A stretch of DNA of 64,000 bases from Paenibacillus alginolyticus DSM 5050 = NBRC 15375 (GCF_000422905.1 NZ_AUGY01000038.1:1-64000); one strand, 5' to 3'; shown: positions 35,968 to 45,513, numbered from the stretch's first letter. The notes: generated from the letters alone by a model not told the origin. Translations and numbers: made by a program.

Positions 35968-36067
35968 TACCAGTGATGCTGTCACCAAGTGCCAACTTGT
36001 TGACAACGGCAATTGATAACAGTATCCAGCCTATGAGCTAATTTTACATGTATGTCGGCTGTACCCG

Positions 36068-36637
36068 GGGATGGGGCAGGCATGATGTAAAGGCGTGCTT
36101 AACCGAAAGGGTAGGAAGCGTGCCGCGCCACTATTCAGGGCGCGGCAGCTTAACTGTTAGGAAGCTAAGGAAATCAGATTGTTTGCAGCCAAGTGATGGC
36201 TTGAGACGTATACTTGCGCGGACGGCGGGCCGGACATCTGAGCGGATCCAGAAGTCTGCGTATAAAGGCAACGTGTTGCATCACCGCGCTGAGTGAACGC
36301 TGGATTTGCGGAAAGAACCATTTAATAACGGCTGCAGTTTGTTTGCATGTGAGTGTTCTAAACTGGGGGCGGTTTGCGAAGAAAGCATACACCGCATCTT
36401 CGCCGTATTCATTGTAAAGATCGTAATTATTAATGGCCATTTGTTGATTTCTCCCTTAAAAATTTTTTTTATTTTTTTCTCGCCATATCTTTATATAAAA
36501 AATCCGATTTATCTTTAACAAGAAATATCCCGTGGCGGAAACTAGTGGTCGCCTTGTCATCAGCACCAGAAAGAAAGGGCCTTTGAAATTTGCTGGCCGA
36601 TCGACATCTCACCGAGAATAAGGGAGAGGTGAGGAGT
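36068..36637. other. Region right of the element, mostly unassigned
   Basis: GC-rich on the left (36068-36300). Apart from the minus-strand ORF at 36174-36440 I see no supported gene. Short plus-strand ORFs here overlap it and lack ribosome binding sites. Confidence 0.4.
36174..36440 (-). CDS. Hypothetical protein, 88 residues
   Basis: An ORF with AAGGGAGAAA upstream of its ATG, the same site as the small peptide at 33249. The N-terminus 'MAINNYDLYNEYGEDAVYAF' is acidic and aromatic, while the C-terminal part is basic ('LLDPLRCPARRPRKYTSQ'), so the end may be a frame-changed tail. No membrane helix is clear. Unknown function; it may be a damaged gene. Confidence 0.4.
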   Translation of the reverse strand: MAINNYDLYNEYGEDAVYAFFANRPQFRTLTCKQTAAVIKWFFPQIQRSLSAVMQHVAFIRRLLDPLRCPARRPRKYTSQAITWLQTI

Positions 36638-37208
36638 ATGAGATACCATCAGCCGCGTAGAGCGGTTGTGAATTACGGCGGCCGCGGGATGGCATTTGAA
36701 GAATTGATCTCGTGGGTGAATGAATCCTACGAAGCGAAGTGCATTGCGACCATCGAGAAGATCCCGACGCCAATTACTATCATTCGTTCGGAAGGCGCCA
36801 GGATCAAGGACGGGGTCTACTCCAAGAAGAGCTCCGTCGACTATACCGGCTCATACCGAAGTCGCCCCGTATGGTTCGATGCCAAATCGACCATCAACAA
36901 AACATCGTTTCCGTTAGACTTCGTGGAGCAGCATCAAGTTGAACGCTTGATCCGCCATGACGCCAATGGAGCGATTTGCTTCTTTCTGTTCTGGTTCACC
37001 GAGCTGGATCGGTATTATTTGATGCTGCTCAAATCGTACCTTGGTTTATTGGAACCGGAGGGGGTCGGGTGTAAGGGGATCGAAAAGCATTCCTTTGTCT
37101 GAATTCGAGGCGAACGCCCTTCGAATTGAAAAAAGTGGGCGGGGGCCACTCGATTATCTCGCTGCCGTTGATCTATTGATCGACGCAGTCGCCGCACCGC
37201 CAGCATAA
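36638..37208 (+). pseudogene. recU: RecU Holliday-junction resolvase with a G-tract frameshift
   Basis: From the ATG at 36638 (GTGAGGAG upstream) the frame matches RecU: 'NYGGRGMAFEELI', 'IEKIPTPITIIRSEGARI', 'KKSSVDYTGSYRSRPVWFDAKST' with the catalytic acids and Lys, and 'NKTSFPLDFVEQHQVERL'. It goes out of frame after 'LLEPEG'. Removing one G from the G5 run near 37060 restores 'SGVRGSKSIPLSEFEANAL' and a normal end 'PLDYLAAVDLLIDAVAAPPA' at 37208. RecU cuts Holliday junctions in Firmicutes. The nuclease core is intact even in the short form. Confidence 0.8.
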
Positions 37209-37218
37209 TATCCGGCGT

Positions 37219-37254
37219 TGGTCTACTGGTATATTTTGTAGACTAGGTAGACCA
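37219..37254. promoter_or_regulatory. Inverted repeat upstream of the exonuclease gene
   Basis: TGGTCTAC and GTAGACCA form perfect 8-bp arms with a 20-base interior that contains another GTAGAC. It could be an operator or leader stem. A promoter is not obvious. Confidence 0.45.
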
Positions 37255-37348
37255 GTTTTCTAAGTAAACCAACGTGAATCCATATACACATTTGCCCCTC
37301 AACTGCTAAAATAGTAGTAGAGTCGGGAGAGAAGGGGAGCGAGAACGG

Positions 37349-38258
37349 ATGAGGGTAGAACAAGCGAATGTTGACATTCAGCAGTTTTCGAGTTGGCGAG
37401 AAGTCCCGGAACGTTTCGCAAGTAAAACCACTCTGCGCAACCAAGGACTCGTGCCAGGGCCGCTTCGCGCCAACGTATACCAACGATCGAGCAAATCCAT
37501 CATTGAGCTTTACTACATAGATGAGGCTACCCCACGAAAGGTGGCAACCGAAAAACAGATGGCCGCCATCGAAAAGGCGAGAGCAGCTCAAATCGCTAAT
37601 CGAACATGTGCCGGCTTCAAGGCTGTAATGAATAGGAAGCGGGATTTATCGGGCGGTTTATGTTCATACTGCCGCCACGAATTATTCCTCGATAACGCAA
37701 AGAGCCGGGCTCTTCAGAGGATGTCCCACTGGATTCAGCATAAAAACGATTACGCTGTCCTCGAGCAGTGATTCAGAAATCATCGAGATAGCCATCGTCG
37801 ATTTGGACGAAGACATCCTCTTTGAATCGTTCGTCAAGCCTGTAGAACCGGTTTCGACCGAAGCATTCGAGGTTCATGGCATTTCTGACGAGCTGCTGAA
37901 AGCTGCTCCAAGATGGGCCGAAGTGTGGCCAGCTGCGTGCCATTATCTCGAAGGAAAAACGCTCCTAATCTATAACGAGGCGTTTGATCGTGACCGTATT
38001 TTTGCCAATTGCATCCGCCACGAGTTGTTAATGCCATCGCTGCTGTCCGAATGCGTCATGGAGACGTTTGCCCGAGTGATGAAGAGCTACAGCCAGTACC
38101 ACGATGACTTTACCTGGATCAGTTTGAGAGATGCAATGATTGCTTGTGATGTGAAAAGTGCTGGAGAGCATCGAGCCTCCGCTGACTGTATCAATGTCGT
38201 TCAGCTCATTCGAAATGTCGTTGCTCGGGGGGATAGCCATGCTGAAGATCAGGGCTAA
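37349..38258 (+). pseudogene. DEDD exonuclease with Zn-ribbon N-terminus, Exo I motif deleted
   Basis: The first frame (37349-37771) has about 110 residues of unknown type, then a Zn-ribbon-like 'CAGFKAVMNR...CSYCRHEL' and 'WIQHKNDYAVLEQ', then stops. A second frame from about 37765 reads 'SDSEIIEIAIVDLDEDILFE', 'FEVHGISDELL', 'LIYNEAFDRDRI' (Exo II) and 'GEHRASADCINV' (Exo III, HxxxxxD), i.e. a DnaQ-like 3'-5' exonuclease. The expected 'DTETTGL' between 'YAVL' and 'SDSE' is missing, together with about 20 bases. The first catalytic DxE is thus lost and the gene is split. Confidence 0.72.
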
Positions 38259-38352
38259 AGGAACCCCAGAAGAAGTGGAGCGGTTCCTGAATAACTTCAA
38301 GGACTACTACCGGGTCATTGAACAGTCCAAGCCATACCCCAACCGGATCTGA
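38239..38352 (+). CDS. Small DUF3970-like protein, possibly truncated
   Basis: A 37-residue ORF with GGGGGG before the ATG, reading 'MLKIRAKGTPEEVERFLNNF', then 'YYRVIEQSKPYPNRI'. This matches the start of DUF3970-type phage-related small proteins. The same frame continues after the TGA with 'SDVRVYVKVG', the expected end of the family, so the TGA may be a nonsense mutation or indel. The gene overlaps the exonuclease remnant. Confidence 0.55.
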   Translation: MLKIRAKGTPEEVERFLNNFKDYYRVIEQSKPYPNRI

Positions 38353-38420
38353 AGCGACGTTCGGGTATACGTTAAAGTGGGCACCGCACAAGATGCCCCA
38401 GCAAGAGAGGAAGTTAGAAA

Positions 38421-39185
38421 ATGCCGATCAAGAAAAACCCGGTAAACGCCCCGGACCGCCTCGGAATCAGCAAGGTGGACCTGTTGTATCTCATCGTCTT
38501 TCACCAGCTTGCAAAGGGCAGCATGAGCAGCAAAGACCTCATTGATGTAATTAAGGCGGATCTGGCCGCGTTCGACCAGAAGCGAGCCTTGTCCCACATT
38601 TATGATGTCCTCCAGTCTATGGAATCCTTCGGATGGATCGCTAACCTGGACGGCCGCGGACGGAATAAGACATTCGGGCTGACGGAATCTGGTAACGCAA
38701 AAATGAAGTGGTTCGAGTCCACGTACCTTGAAACAGTGAACAAAATGTATGAGATGACAAAGCATTTTGTTCGTTATCTTCAAGGTGATCCAACGCATCC
38801 CGCTCCGGAGCTGACGGATGAGGAAATCAAGCTCCTAAACCGTATGATTAGCGTGAAACATACGGTCCGATATTTATTCTTGGATATGCTGGATCATAAG
38901 CAGAATGTGACCGGCAAGCAATTCCTAGAGACGATGGAGCAGGTACACCGCTGGAAGGTAAACGACGCCTATTTGTATCAGCTCCTTCGATCCATCGAAG
39001 GTCCTGAAGGGTGGGTAGTTGGGGATTGGGACGACAACCGCCGACGCAACGCCTTCTATTACCGGCTGACTCCTGAAGGAAAACGGATGATGCCGATCGA
39101 AGGAGAGAATACAGACTCATTAATGAAGGACGTAATGAAATATACGGGTAATATCTTGCGGTTATTTGGCAAGCGCGTCAGCTAG
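38421..39185 (+). CDS. Tandem winged-helix (PadR-like) protein
   Basis: A 254-residue protein with GAGAGGAAG upstream. Two winged-helix-like segments are visible: about 18-95 ('LLYLIVFHQLAKGSMSSKDL' ... 'GLTESGNAKMKWFES') and about 145-230 ('HTVRYLFLDMLDHKQNVTGKQF' ... 'YRLTPEGKRMM'). Both end in the 'LTxxG' motif seen after the wing of PadR-type domains. A DNA-binding regulator is likely. It sits in a cluster of small, tightly packed genes with a RecU gene, which suggests a phage- or plasmid-like module. Confidence 0.65.
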   Translation: MPIKKNPVNAPDRLGISKVDLLYLIVFHQLAKGSMSSKDLIDVIKADLAAFDQKRALSHIYDVLQSMESFGWIANLDGRGRNKTFGLTESGNAKMKWFESTYLETVNKMYEMTKHFVRYLQGDPTHPAPELTDEEIKLLNRMISVKHTVRYLFLDMLDHKQNVTGKQFLETMEQVHRWKVNDAYLYQLLRSIEGPEGWVVGDWDDNRRRNAFYYRLTPEGKRMMPIEGENTDSLMKDVMKYTGNILRLFGKRVS

Positions 39186-39206
39186 GAGAAGGAGGGAGGA
39201 GACCGC

Positions 39207-39311
39207 ATGGGGCTAGAGGTATTATTGCAGCAATACGGGATTGCCATCGATGAACTCGTCACTTTTATCAACATGCAAGGCGGGCGCCCGATCCACAACC
39301 CATTATTATGA
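39207..39311 (+). CDS. 34-residue small protein
   Basis: A short ORF with GGAGGGAGGAG before the ATG. It reads MGLEVLLQQYGIAIDELVTF and ends 'NPLL'. Its TGA overlaps the next ATG (TATGA), so it is translationally coupled to the Zn-ribbon gene. Unknown function. Confidence 0.6.
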   Translation: MGLEVLLQQYGIAIDELVTFINMQGGRPIHNPLL

Positions 39312-39481
39312 AGGAAAACTGCCAGAAGTGCGGCACCCTTTTTTTCTCCAACACGCAGGATCATAACATGCGAATCGCTGGCGGCCATGCCACACGCTGC
39401 CCAGGCTGCAGGGAGCTTGAACGGAAGGATATCCGTAGGCAAAACAGTAGGAACTATCGAAGCAGGAAGGGGCGTGGATAA
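39308..39481 (+). CDS. 57-residue Zn-ribbon protein
   Basis: Coupled to the preceding ORF. It has two CxxC knuckles ('NCQKCGTLFFS' and 'TRCPGCREL') about 24 residues apart, followed by a strongly basic tail ('RKDIRRQNSRNYRSRKGRG'). This is a typical small phage or plasmid DNA-binding Zn-ribbon. The next gene starts one base after its stop. Confidence 0.7.
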   Translation: MKENCQKCGTLFFSNTQDHNMRIAGGHATRCPGCRELERKDIRRQNSRNYRSRKGRG

Positions 39482-39482
39482 A

Positions 39483-39788
39483 ATGGTACAATTTGTTATG
39501 TCGATTACTCACCAACTGTATTACCGGACAAGAGATAAAATATATCGCGTTTATGAAGGCATGCCCTGGTTCGAGATTAGTCAGGAAGAACTTATGGATG
39601 AAATGCGAAGGTTTAAACAAACCGATGAAAAGTACATGGTGATCTACGATTATCAAATCATGAACAAGCTGGATTATTGGGACGCCCATCCGGAAAAGAT
39701 CACAAAAGATGAGTTGGACTTCTGGCGCTTGTACGGACTAATCAATGAAGAGCAATATCTCCACTTCATCAATCAAAATGCCTCATAG
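39483..39788 (+). CDS. Hypothetical protein, 101 residues
   Basis: Chosen start ATG at 39483, with GGAAGGGG nine bases upstream; a longer frame exists but overlaps the Zn-ribbon gene. The protein is aromatic and charged ('ITHQLYYRTRDKIYRVYEGM', 'DYQIMNKLDYWDAHPEKIT'), probably helical, and soluble. No family is recognised. It is the last gene of the cluster and precedes a strong terminator. Confidence 0.62.
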   Translation: MVQFVMSITHQLYYRTRDKIYRVYEGMPWFEISQEELMDEMRRFKQTDEKYMVIYDYQIMNKLDYWDAHPEKITKDELDFWRLYGLINEEQYLHFINQNAS

Positions 39789-39864
39789 AATAGAGGGATA
39801 TTCAGCGATAAAATACAATGAATTATAAAGTGGTGAAACACCTCATTGCCAAAAGAACCGAAAA

Positions 39865-39903
39865 AAGAGTTGAGCTCGCGATCATTGAGCTCAACTCTTT
39901 TCT
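39865..39903. terminator. Strong bidirectional terminator
   Basis: AAGAGTTGAGCTC pairs exactly with GAGCTCAACTCTT (13 bp), with A- and T-runs on the two sides. It separates convergent units. Confidence 0.85.
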
Positions 39904-39914
39904 TCATCAGCAAC

Positions 39915-41252
39915 TTATCTTGGGATCGATGTGAGCCGAATGGATTTTTCATTACGATAATCAATTGTGGTCCATAAATGCACTTCATTATCGGTCAGTG
40001 TAATCGTTTCAGGAACAGAAGATTTATATCCGGTATTGAACGACGAGGAATCCGCTTCGAATTCTTCGTTAAATACGTTGACGACATATGGATTTGCAAG
40101 TGAGGTACCGACCCCCACTGCGTAGAACTTACTCTTCTGATAAAAAATTCGGGAAGAGAGCAAGACGGGGCTAATATAAGCCTCCTTGCCGTCATTATCA
40201 TAGATCATGTCACCGTTAGCCGTATCAAAGGCTTTCACACGCCAATTGCTCGTGAAATAAATTTGTTTCTTCGATTTCACGTAGAAATAATCGGATCCGC
40301 CATAGCTATCGTTCACATATATCCTTCGCTTCTTGTCGGTAAATGTGACAGGATTAGCGATATCATTCAGTAGATACACACTGAAATTAGTAGTATTATC
40401 CGTTCCGATCATAAAGCCCTCGTCGTCGCCGGTGGAGATGTATTTAAACATTTCGGATGATTTTCGAGGCATCTTGACGATATACGTATCTGAAGTGATC
40501 TCTCCTTTAGGGCTGACTACAATTTGCCTGATGCCTTGCTCATCCCGAATAATGAGCTGGTTTCGGACAAATAATGCTGTATTGAGTCGCATGTCACCTA
40601 ATCTTGAGTCCTTGCCTTCCTTTGGAATGGTCACAATTGTCTTATCCGTTACCGCCCAGGCATCCTTCGTGCCTACGCTGAGGCTATACGTGATTTCATC
40701 CATCCAGCCATCTTTTTTCCATAAATACAAATTCCCGCTATCTTCCACAAATTCCATGGAACCCATATAGCCGACATCTTTCCCATAAGAAGCACCACCA
40801 AACTGTTTTGTTACAGTCGCAGCACCCGATGATTTGATGCTTACCGTATGCGCCTGGCTATCCCAATTAACTACGTTCCCTGTTGCCTCACTTACAAAAC
40901 GCAAAGGCACAAACGTATTGCCGTTGATCACGATGGGGGCGATAGACAAGGGAGTAGCCATCCCGTTTACGGTAGCGCTATTTGAGCCGATGACGAGCTC
41001 AATTAAAAGGGAATCTTTTTTCCCAGTAATTGTTTGTGTGGTCGAGTCCTACGTAATCGAGAGCCCGAGCTTTTCAAAAATGGGGCGAAACTGGACCATC
41101 GTCGTTCCGTTGTCAATGTAAGGGGGTGCGTCCATCACCAGTTCGCTTCCGTTTACCTGAACGTGAATGGCCTCATCTGCAGAAGCTGCAGTTGGTAATA
41201 CGGACATGGAAATCATGAGTGCTGAAATAATACTTACGGTCTTTCGTTTCAT
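39915..41252 (-). pseudogene. Stalk-domain secreted protein with an in-frame amber stop
   Basis: The gene starts at 41252 with a signal peptide ('KTVSIISALMISMSVLPTAASA') and the first half of a copper amine oxidase-type stalk domain ('MDAPPYIDNGTTMVQFRPIFEKLG'). A TAG at about 41049 interrupts it where Trp (TGG) would be expected. The same frame goes on 'DSTTQTITGKKDSLLIELVI', 'VNGMATPLSIAPIVINGNTF' and a 300-residue beta-propeller-like C-terminal region. A one-base change from TGG to TAG explains the break. The upstream and downstream halves are otherwise intact. Confidence 0.8.
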
Positions 41253-41467
41253 TCGATATCACCTCTACGTAGAATGGGGGTTATGTACTGGGAATATACA
41301 AATTGTGACTTTGTATACTCCACAATACACCAAATAATCAATATGTACTATCTTTCGCTCTCAACTTTGAGAAATAACGATTACCTTAACGACGCTGGCC
41401 ACCTGTTCTGCAATCAGCACCTTTTGAACGTAGTTATTCAAACAATTACTCCCTCAGATATTCAAAC

Positions 41468-41713
41468 TCAAATTGAGATAGCTTGAATCCCGATCGCCAT
41501 CATTTTTTTGGCTGAATCCATTCCCGTTTTCTCCATCATTCTTTGAATATGGTTTCGTACGGTTCGCTCGCTTATATCCAACGCATCTGCTATTTCCTTA
41601 TTTGAATAGCCATTCAAGATCAGTATGTTATAGATCTCTGTTTCCCGCTGCGTAAATTCAAAACGCTTTGAAACATAAAGCGTCACGGGGGATAAGATAA
41701 GTGTCAAGCTCAT
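41468..41713 (-). CDS. LuxR-type helix-turn-helix protein
   Basis: An 81-residue protein that is little more than a LuxR/GerE DNA-binding domain: 'FTQRETEIYNILILNGYSNKEIADALDISERTVRNHIQRMMEKTG'. GerE itself is a similarly small stand-alone protein, so this is not necessarily truncated. It is transcribed from one half of a divergent promoter shared with the topoisomerase-FtsK gene, behind a leader hairpin and a 23-bp tandem repeat. It could regulate that gene. Confidence 0.82.
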   Translation of the reverse strand: MSLTLILSPVTLYVSKRFEFTQRETEIYNILILNGYSNKEIADALDISERTVRNHIQRMMEKTGMDSAKKMMAIGIQAISI

Positions 41714-41727
41714 TGCAAGCCTCCTTT

Positions 41728-41773
41728 AATTAACGATATAAATAAAAAATAATTAACGATATAAATAAAAAAA
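41728..41773. repeat. Two tandem 23-bp direct repeats
   Basis: Two copies of a 22-base unit beginning AATTAACGATATAAATAAAA, with period 23 (41728-41749 and 41751-41772). They lie between the leader hairpin and the ribosome binding site of the LuxR-type gene. Confidence 0.7.
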
Positions 41774-41794
41774 GTCACAGGATTATCCTGTGAC
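41774..41794 (-). terminator. Leader hairpin of the LuxR-type gene
   Basis: GTCACAGGAT-T-ATCCTGTGAC is a perfect 10-bp stem. On the minus strand it is followed by TTTTTTTATT and then the gene, so it can act as an attenuator in the 5' leader. Confidence 0.65.
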
Positions 41795-41839
41795 TTCGGG
41801 TGCTTCCGCGAAGGTAGTTTGAATGTTTAAATTAAGTCA

Positions 41840-41873
41840 ATTATACCATAGATGAACCGTGGTATGCTATAAT
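41840..41873. promoter_or_regulatory. Symmetric divergent extended -10 promoters
   Basis: On the plus strand TATGCTATAAT (41863-41873) and on the minus strand TATGGTATAAT (41850-41840) each form an extended -10 element. They face apart and drive the topoisomerase-FtsK gene and the LuxR-type gene respectively. Confidence 0.75.
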
Positions 41874-41904
41874 AACCTACAAACGAATACGAATCAGGGA
41901 TGAG

Positions 41905-41942
41905 GAAGCACTTCACCGTAACCACGGGTGGAGTGTTTTTTC
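41905..41942 (+). terminator. Leader hairpin of the topoisomerase-FtsK gene
   Basis: GCACTTCACC pairs with GGTGGAGTG (one U-G pair) and is followed by TTTTTT. It lies 20 bases before the ATG and about 30 after the promoter, i.e. an attenuator-like leader. Confidence 0.7.
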
Positions 41943-41961
41943 TTTGTTAAGGAGGGCATAT

Positions 41962-44900
41962 ATGAAACTCGTCATCGCCGAAAAAAGAGATCAAGCAAGC
42001 AAATTGGCAGCGCCTTTCCCGCATAAAGAGAAAGATGGCTGCTTCGAGATCGATCCATGCCAAGAATTTCCGAAGGGCGGATTTATTGCATGGGCGGCAG
42101 GACATTTGGTGGAGCTGGTCGATCCAGAGAAATACGATACTAAGTACGAGAAATGGCAGTTTGAAGACTTGCCGATCATCCCGGATAAGTTTGAGTATGC
42201 GGTTACAAAGGAAAAAGCCAAGCTTTTCAGCAAAATTAAGTCCTTGCTACATGACGCACGCGTAACCGAACTGGTCAATGCTTGCGATCCGGCCAGAGAA
42301 GGTTCGCTCATATTTCACGCAATTACACGGTTAGCAGGAAACCGGAAACCTGTAAAGCGCCTTTGGGCAAAATCGCTGACAAAGCCCGCCATAAAAAAAG
42401 CGTTCACCGAACTTCTTCCCGAGGAAGCCAAAATCGGATTGTACTATGAAGCCGATGCACGCCAAAAAGCGGATTGGCTTGTGGGAATGAATCTTTCCCG
42501 CGCATACACAATCAAGATGAAAGAGAAAAAATATGCAGGTCACGTCTTCAGCGTTGGTCGCGTTCAAACCGCGTTGCTTAATCTGATCGTGAAACGCGAA
42601 GTGGAGCGAGAAACCTTCGTCCCTACGCCATTTTGGGAGGTATATGCAGACTTCGACTTCCAGGGGGATAAGTATCGGGGAAAGTGGTACTCCGGAGACC
42701 GCGAGCGGATCGAAGACCAGAATAAGGCACAAGCCCTTGCTCTTCATTGTGAGGGAAAAGAAGCAAAAGTTGAGCGTATCGAAGTTGACCAGGTTGAGGA
42801 ACAGCCGCCTCAGCTCTACAGCATGTCGTCAATCCAGACTGAAGCAAACGAGTTGTTCAAATATTCACCGAAGCAGACGGACACCGCGCTGCAATCGCTC
42901 TATCTGGCCGAATACATTACTTACCCGCGGACGGATTCAAACTACATTACGGAAGATGACGCCCAGCCGCTACCGGGCATCCTGGAACAACTCGGGCAAC
43001 TTGACCCATACCAGAAGTTCGTTCCGAAACCAGTGCAAACGCTGATCGGCAACAAGAGATTCGTAAATGCCGAGAAAGTATCGGACCACTATGCGCTACT
43101 TCCAACTGATAAGATTCCGGACCTGAGCTCGCTTACCGAGGATGAGCGAAATATATATGACCTGATCGTTCGAAGGGTTATTGCAGCTCACTACGAATCG
43201 GCCATTGACGAAAAAACGACGATCCACACATACATTGATGAACGTTTCTCCTTTAAGACCAAGGGCAAACGAACCATTCGCGAAGGCTGGCGTGTCGTAT
43301 ACAAAAACCTTAATGGGGAAGTGGCAGTCGGTGAGGAAGAGCAAGAGCAAGAGGAGGTAGTGATCCCACCTGTTACTCTGTATCAAGTCGGAACGGCAGC
43401 TTCGACTGAAACCAAAGAAGGAACAACGACGGCACCGAAGCGATATACAGAGGGTAATCTGATACCGCTGATGAAGAGTGCAGGGAGAACGATCGAAGAC
43501 AAAGAACTCGTGAAGGTGTTGAACCAGTCCAACGGACTCGGTACCGAGGCGACCCGCTCTGGCATCATACAAACGCTTAAGACCCGAAAATATATTGAAA
43601 TCAAAACGAACTTGGTCTATCCAACAAAACTTGGTCGGCTATTGATTCAAGCTCTTGGCGACTCTGAACTGGCGAGCGCCGAGATGACGGCCAAGTGGGA
43701 AATGAAGCTTTCAGAGATCGGAGCTGGCAAAGCATCCGGAAGCCAATTTGTAGAGGACATTAAGAAACATACACGATCGCTTGTTGAAGAATGCGGCCCG
43801 AACGTATCCCGCATGCCACAAAACGAATGGAATGAAACCGAGCTGACGAAAGGCACGCCTGCGGACAAACCGGTGAGGAACGTCGATGGAGGAAATAGGA
43901 AGCCAAAGCAGCAAACACCCGCCAAACCTGCTCCCGCTGCTTCCCAAAAAAGCGAACTCCGTCCACCAGCAACGCAGGCTGCGCCTTCGAAACCGGTGAA
44001 TAAGGAGCCGGGAGCTACCCTGAACGAAGCGGTGATGGCAATCTCTTCCGGATCCTCCGCCTCCGTATATCTCGGGAAATGTCCGGAGTGTGCTGCGGGC
44101 CAAATTGTAGACCGTGGTAACTTTTTCGGGTGCCTAGGTTATTCGGAAGGGTGCCGCTTCACTTTTAATAAAGTGATCTCCGGCATCACGATTTCTGGTG
44201 AAATCATGGCCGAGTTGCTCGAAACCGGTCAGACACCGCTCATCACTGGATTCAAAAAACGGGGGAAAGAAAACGAGACATTTGATGCCGTGATAACGCT
44301 GAAGAACGGCAAAATCGAATGGAAATTCCCCAACTGGAATGCAATCAAATTGCCTACGCGATTGCTCCTTCCGGACGAGGCCGACAAGGAACTCTCGCCG
44401 CAGCAACAGAAGCAAATTCGGGATCTTGAAACAGCGTGCTATACCTTAAAGCTTCCCGCCAAGGTGAAGAACGTTGTCAACGGTCCGATTATTACCCGGT
44501 ACGAGCTCTTACCAGAATCAATGGATATTAACGTGAGGAAATTCAGTACCTTTAAGGCAAACTTTCAAATGGCGCTTCAGGCGGAAAAAATCGCGATGCA
44601 GATCCCGATTCCTGGGACAAAACATATTGGTATTGAAGTGCCGAGCCCGACGCCTTATGTCGTCAATCTGAGGAGTCTGCTAGAACACAAGGAATACTTA
44701 GCGAAGAAAGAGAGTCTGTCTTTCCCGGTCGGTACAGACCTTCACGGGAAACCGGTCTTTGCGAACCTCGCTGAGATGCCTCACGTATTGATAGCGGGAA
44801 CAACCCGATCAGGTAAATCGGTATGCCTGAACAGTATCATCGTCAGCTTGTTATATGGGAACACCCCCGATGAGCTCAAGTTTGTGTTCATCGATCCCAA

Positions 44901-45513
44901 ACGGGTAGAACTGATCGCGTATCAGAGCCTTCCGCATCTTATGATGCCGGTTATCACCGACATGAATAAAGCGCAGGACGCACTGTTTTCGGTTATCGGG
45001 GAGATGGAAGCCAGATACGAGATGTTTAAGGATATGCGGGTGAATAACATCGCAGCTTACAATGCGAAGATCATGATGGAAGAGCCCGACCACCCCAAGA
45101 TGCCTTACACCGTTCTGGTCATCGACGAGTTTGCATCCTTGATGCTGACGGCCAAAGATAAAGAGCTTGAGACGATGGTGATCCGCTTGTCGCAAGAAGC
45201 GCGCGCTGCGGGAATTCATATGATTCTGGCAACACAAAGACCGGTAGCGAAGGTGTTCTCCCCGACGATTAAAGCAAACTTGCCGACACGCATTTCATTT
45301 ATGGTGACATCGACGGCAGAGAGTATGGTTGTCCTGGATGAACCGGGCGCCGAAGGGCTACTTGGCAAGGGTGATATGTACTTCAAATACCGCAACATGA
45401 AAAAACGGTTGGTCTCCCCCTTTGTCAGCACTCCGGAGATTAATCGGGTCGTTTCCTACATTCTCATGAAGTACGGGAATTCCTCTGTCGGCAATACTGT
45501 TAGCCTTTACTAA
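41962..45513 (+). CDS. Fusion of type IA topoisomerase (TopB-like) and FtsK/SpoIIIE translocase
   Basis: A 1183-residue protein from the ATG at 41962 (TTAAGGAGGG upstream; a TTG at 41944 lies inside that site). Residues 1-150 are a Toprim domain with 'KLVIAEKRDQ' and 'CDPAREGSLI' (Asp109, Glu113). The strand-passing domains follow, with the active-site Tyr321 in 'ITYPRTDS' and 'NQSNGLGTEATRSGI'. A Zn-ribbon starts at Cys707 ('CPEC...GCLGYSEGC'). From about residue 810 an FtsK motor begins, with Walker A 'GTTRSGKS' (946-953), Walker B 'VLVIDEFA' (Asp1055) and 'LATQRP'. There are no membrane helices. It probably pumps DNA and relaxes or decatenates it during transfer or segregation. Confidence 0.9.
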   Translation: MKLVIAEKRDQASKLAAPFPHKEKDGCFEIDPCQEFPKGGFIAWAAGHLVELVDPEKYDTKYEKWQFEDLPIIPDKFEYAVTKEKAKLFSKIKSLLHDARVTELVNACDPAREGSLIFHAITRLAGNRKPVKRLWAKSLTKPAIKKAFTELLPEEAKIGLYYEADARQKADWLVGMNLSRAYTIKMKEKKYAGHVFSVGRVQTALLNLIVKREVERETFVPTPFWEVYADFDFQGDKYRGKWYSGDRERIEDQNKAQALALHCEGKEAKVERIEVDQVEEQPPQLYSMSSIQTEANELFKYSPKQTDTALQSLYLAEYITYPRTDSNYITEDDAQPLPGILEQLGQLDPYQKFVPKPVQTLIGNKRFVNAEKVSDHYALLPTDKIPDLSSLTEDERNIYDLIVRRVIAAHYESAIDEKTTIHTYIDERFSFKTKGKRTIREGWRVVYKNLNGEVAVGEEEQEQEEVVIPPVTLYQVGTAASTETKEGTTTAPKRYTEGNLIPLMKSAGRTIEDKELVKVLNQSNGLGTEATRSGIIQTLKTRKYIEIKTNLVYPTKLGRLLIQALGDSELASAEMTAKWEMKLSEIGAGKASGSQFVEDIKKHTRSLVEECGPNVSRMPQNEWNETELTKGTPADKPVRNVDGGNRKPKQQTPAKPAPAASQKSELRPPATQAAPSKPVNKEPGATLNEAVMAISSGSSASVYLGKCPECAAGQIVDRGNFFGCLGYSEGCRFTFNKVISGITISGEIMAELLETGQTPLITGFKKRGKENETFDAVITLKNGKIEWKFPNWNAIKLPTRLLLPDEADKELSPQQQKQIRDLETACYTLKLPAKVKNVVNGPIITRYELLPESMDINVRKFSTFKANFQMALQAEKIAMQIPIPGTKHIGIEVPSPTPYVVNLRSLLEHKEYLAKKESLSFPVGTDLHGKPVFANLAEMPHVLIAGTTRSGKSVCLNSIIVSLLYGNTPDELKFVFIDPKRVELIAYQSLPHLMMPVITDMNKAQDALFSVIGEMEARYEMFKDMRVNNIAAYNAKIMMEEPDHPKMPYTVLVIDEFASLMLTAKDKELETMVIRLSQEARAAGIHMILATQRPVAKVFSPTIKANLPTRISFMVTSTAESMVVLDEPGAEGLLGKGDMYFKYRNMKKRLVSPFVSTPEINRVVSYILMKYGNSSVGNTVSLY

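Larger units (their letters stand above)
34546..36067. mobile_element. 1.5-kb element with 30-bp terminal inverted repeats
   Basis: The left end (34546-34575) starts CGGGTACAGCCGACATAC and the right end (36038-36067) is its inverse; 28 of 30 positions match. Between them lie two co-directional genes of unknown function and no transposase. The element probably moves with a transposase supplied elsewhere (Tn3-like or MITE-like behaviour), but I do not recognise the ends. No clear target duplication is visible. The left 420 bases inside it (34576-34997) show no gene. Confidence 0.65.
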
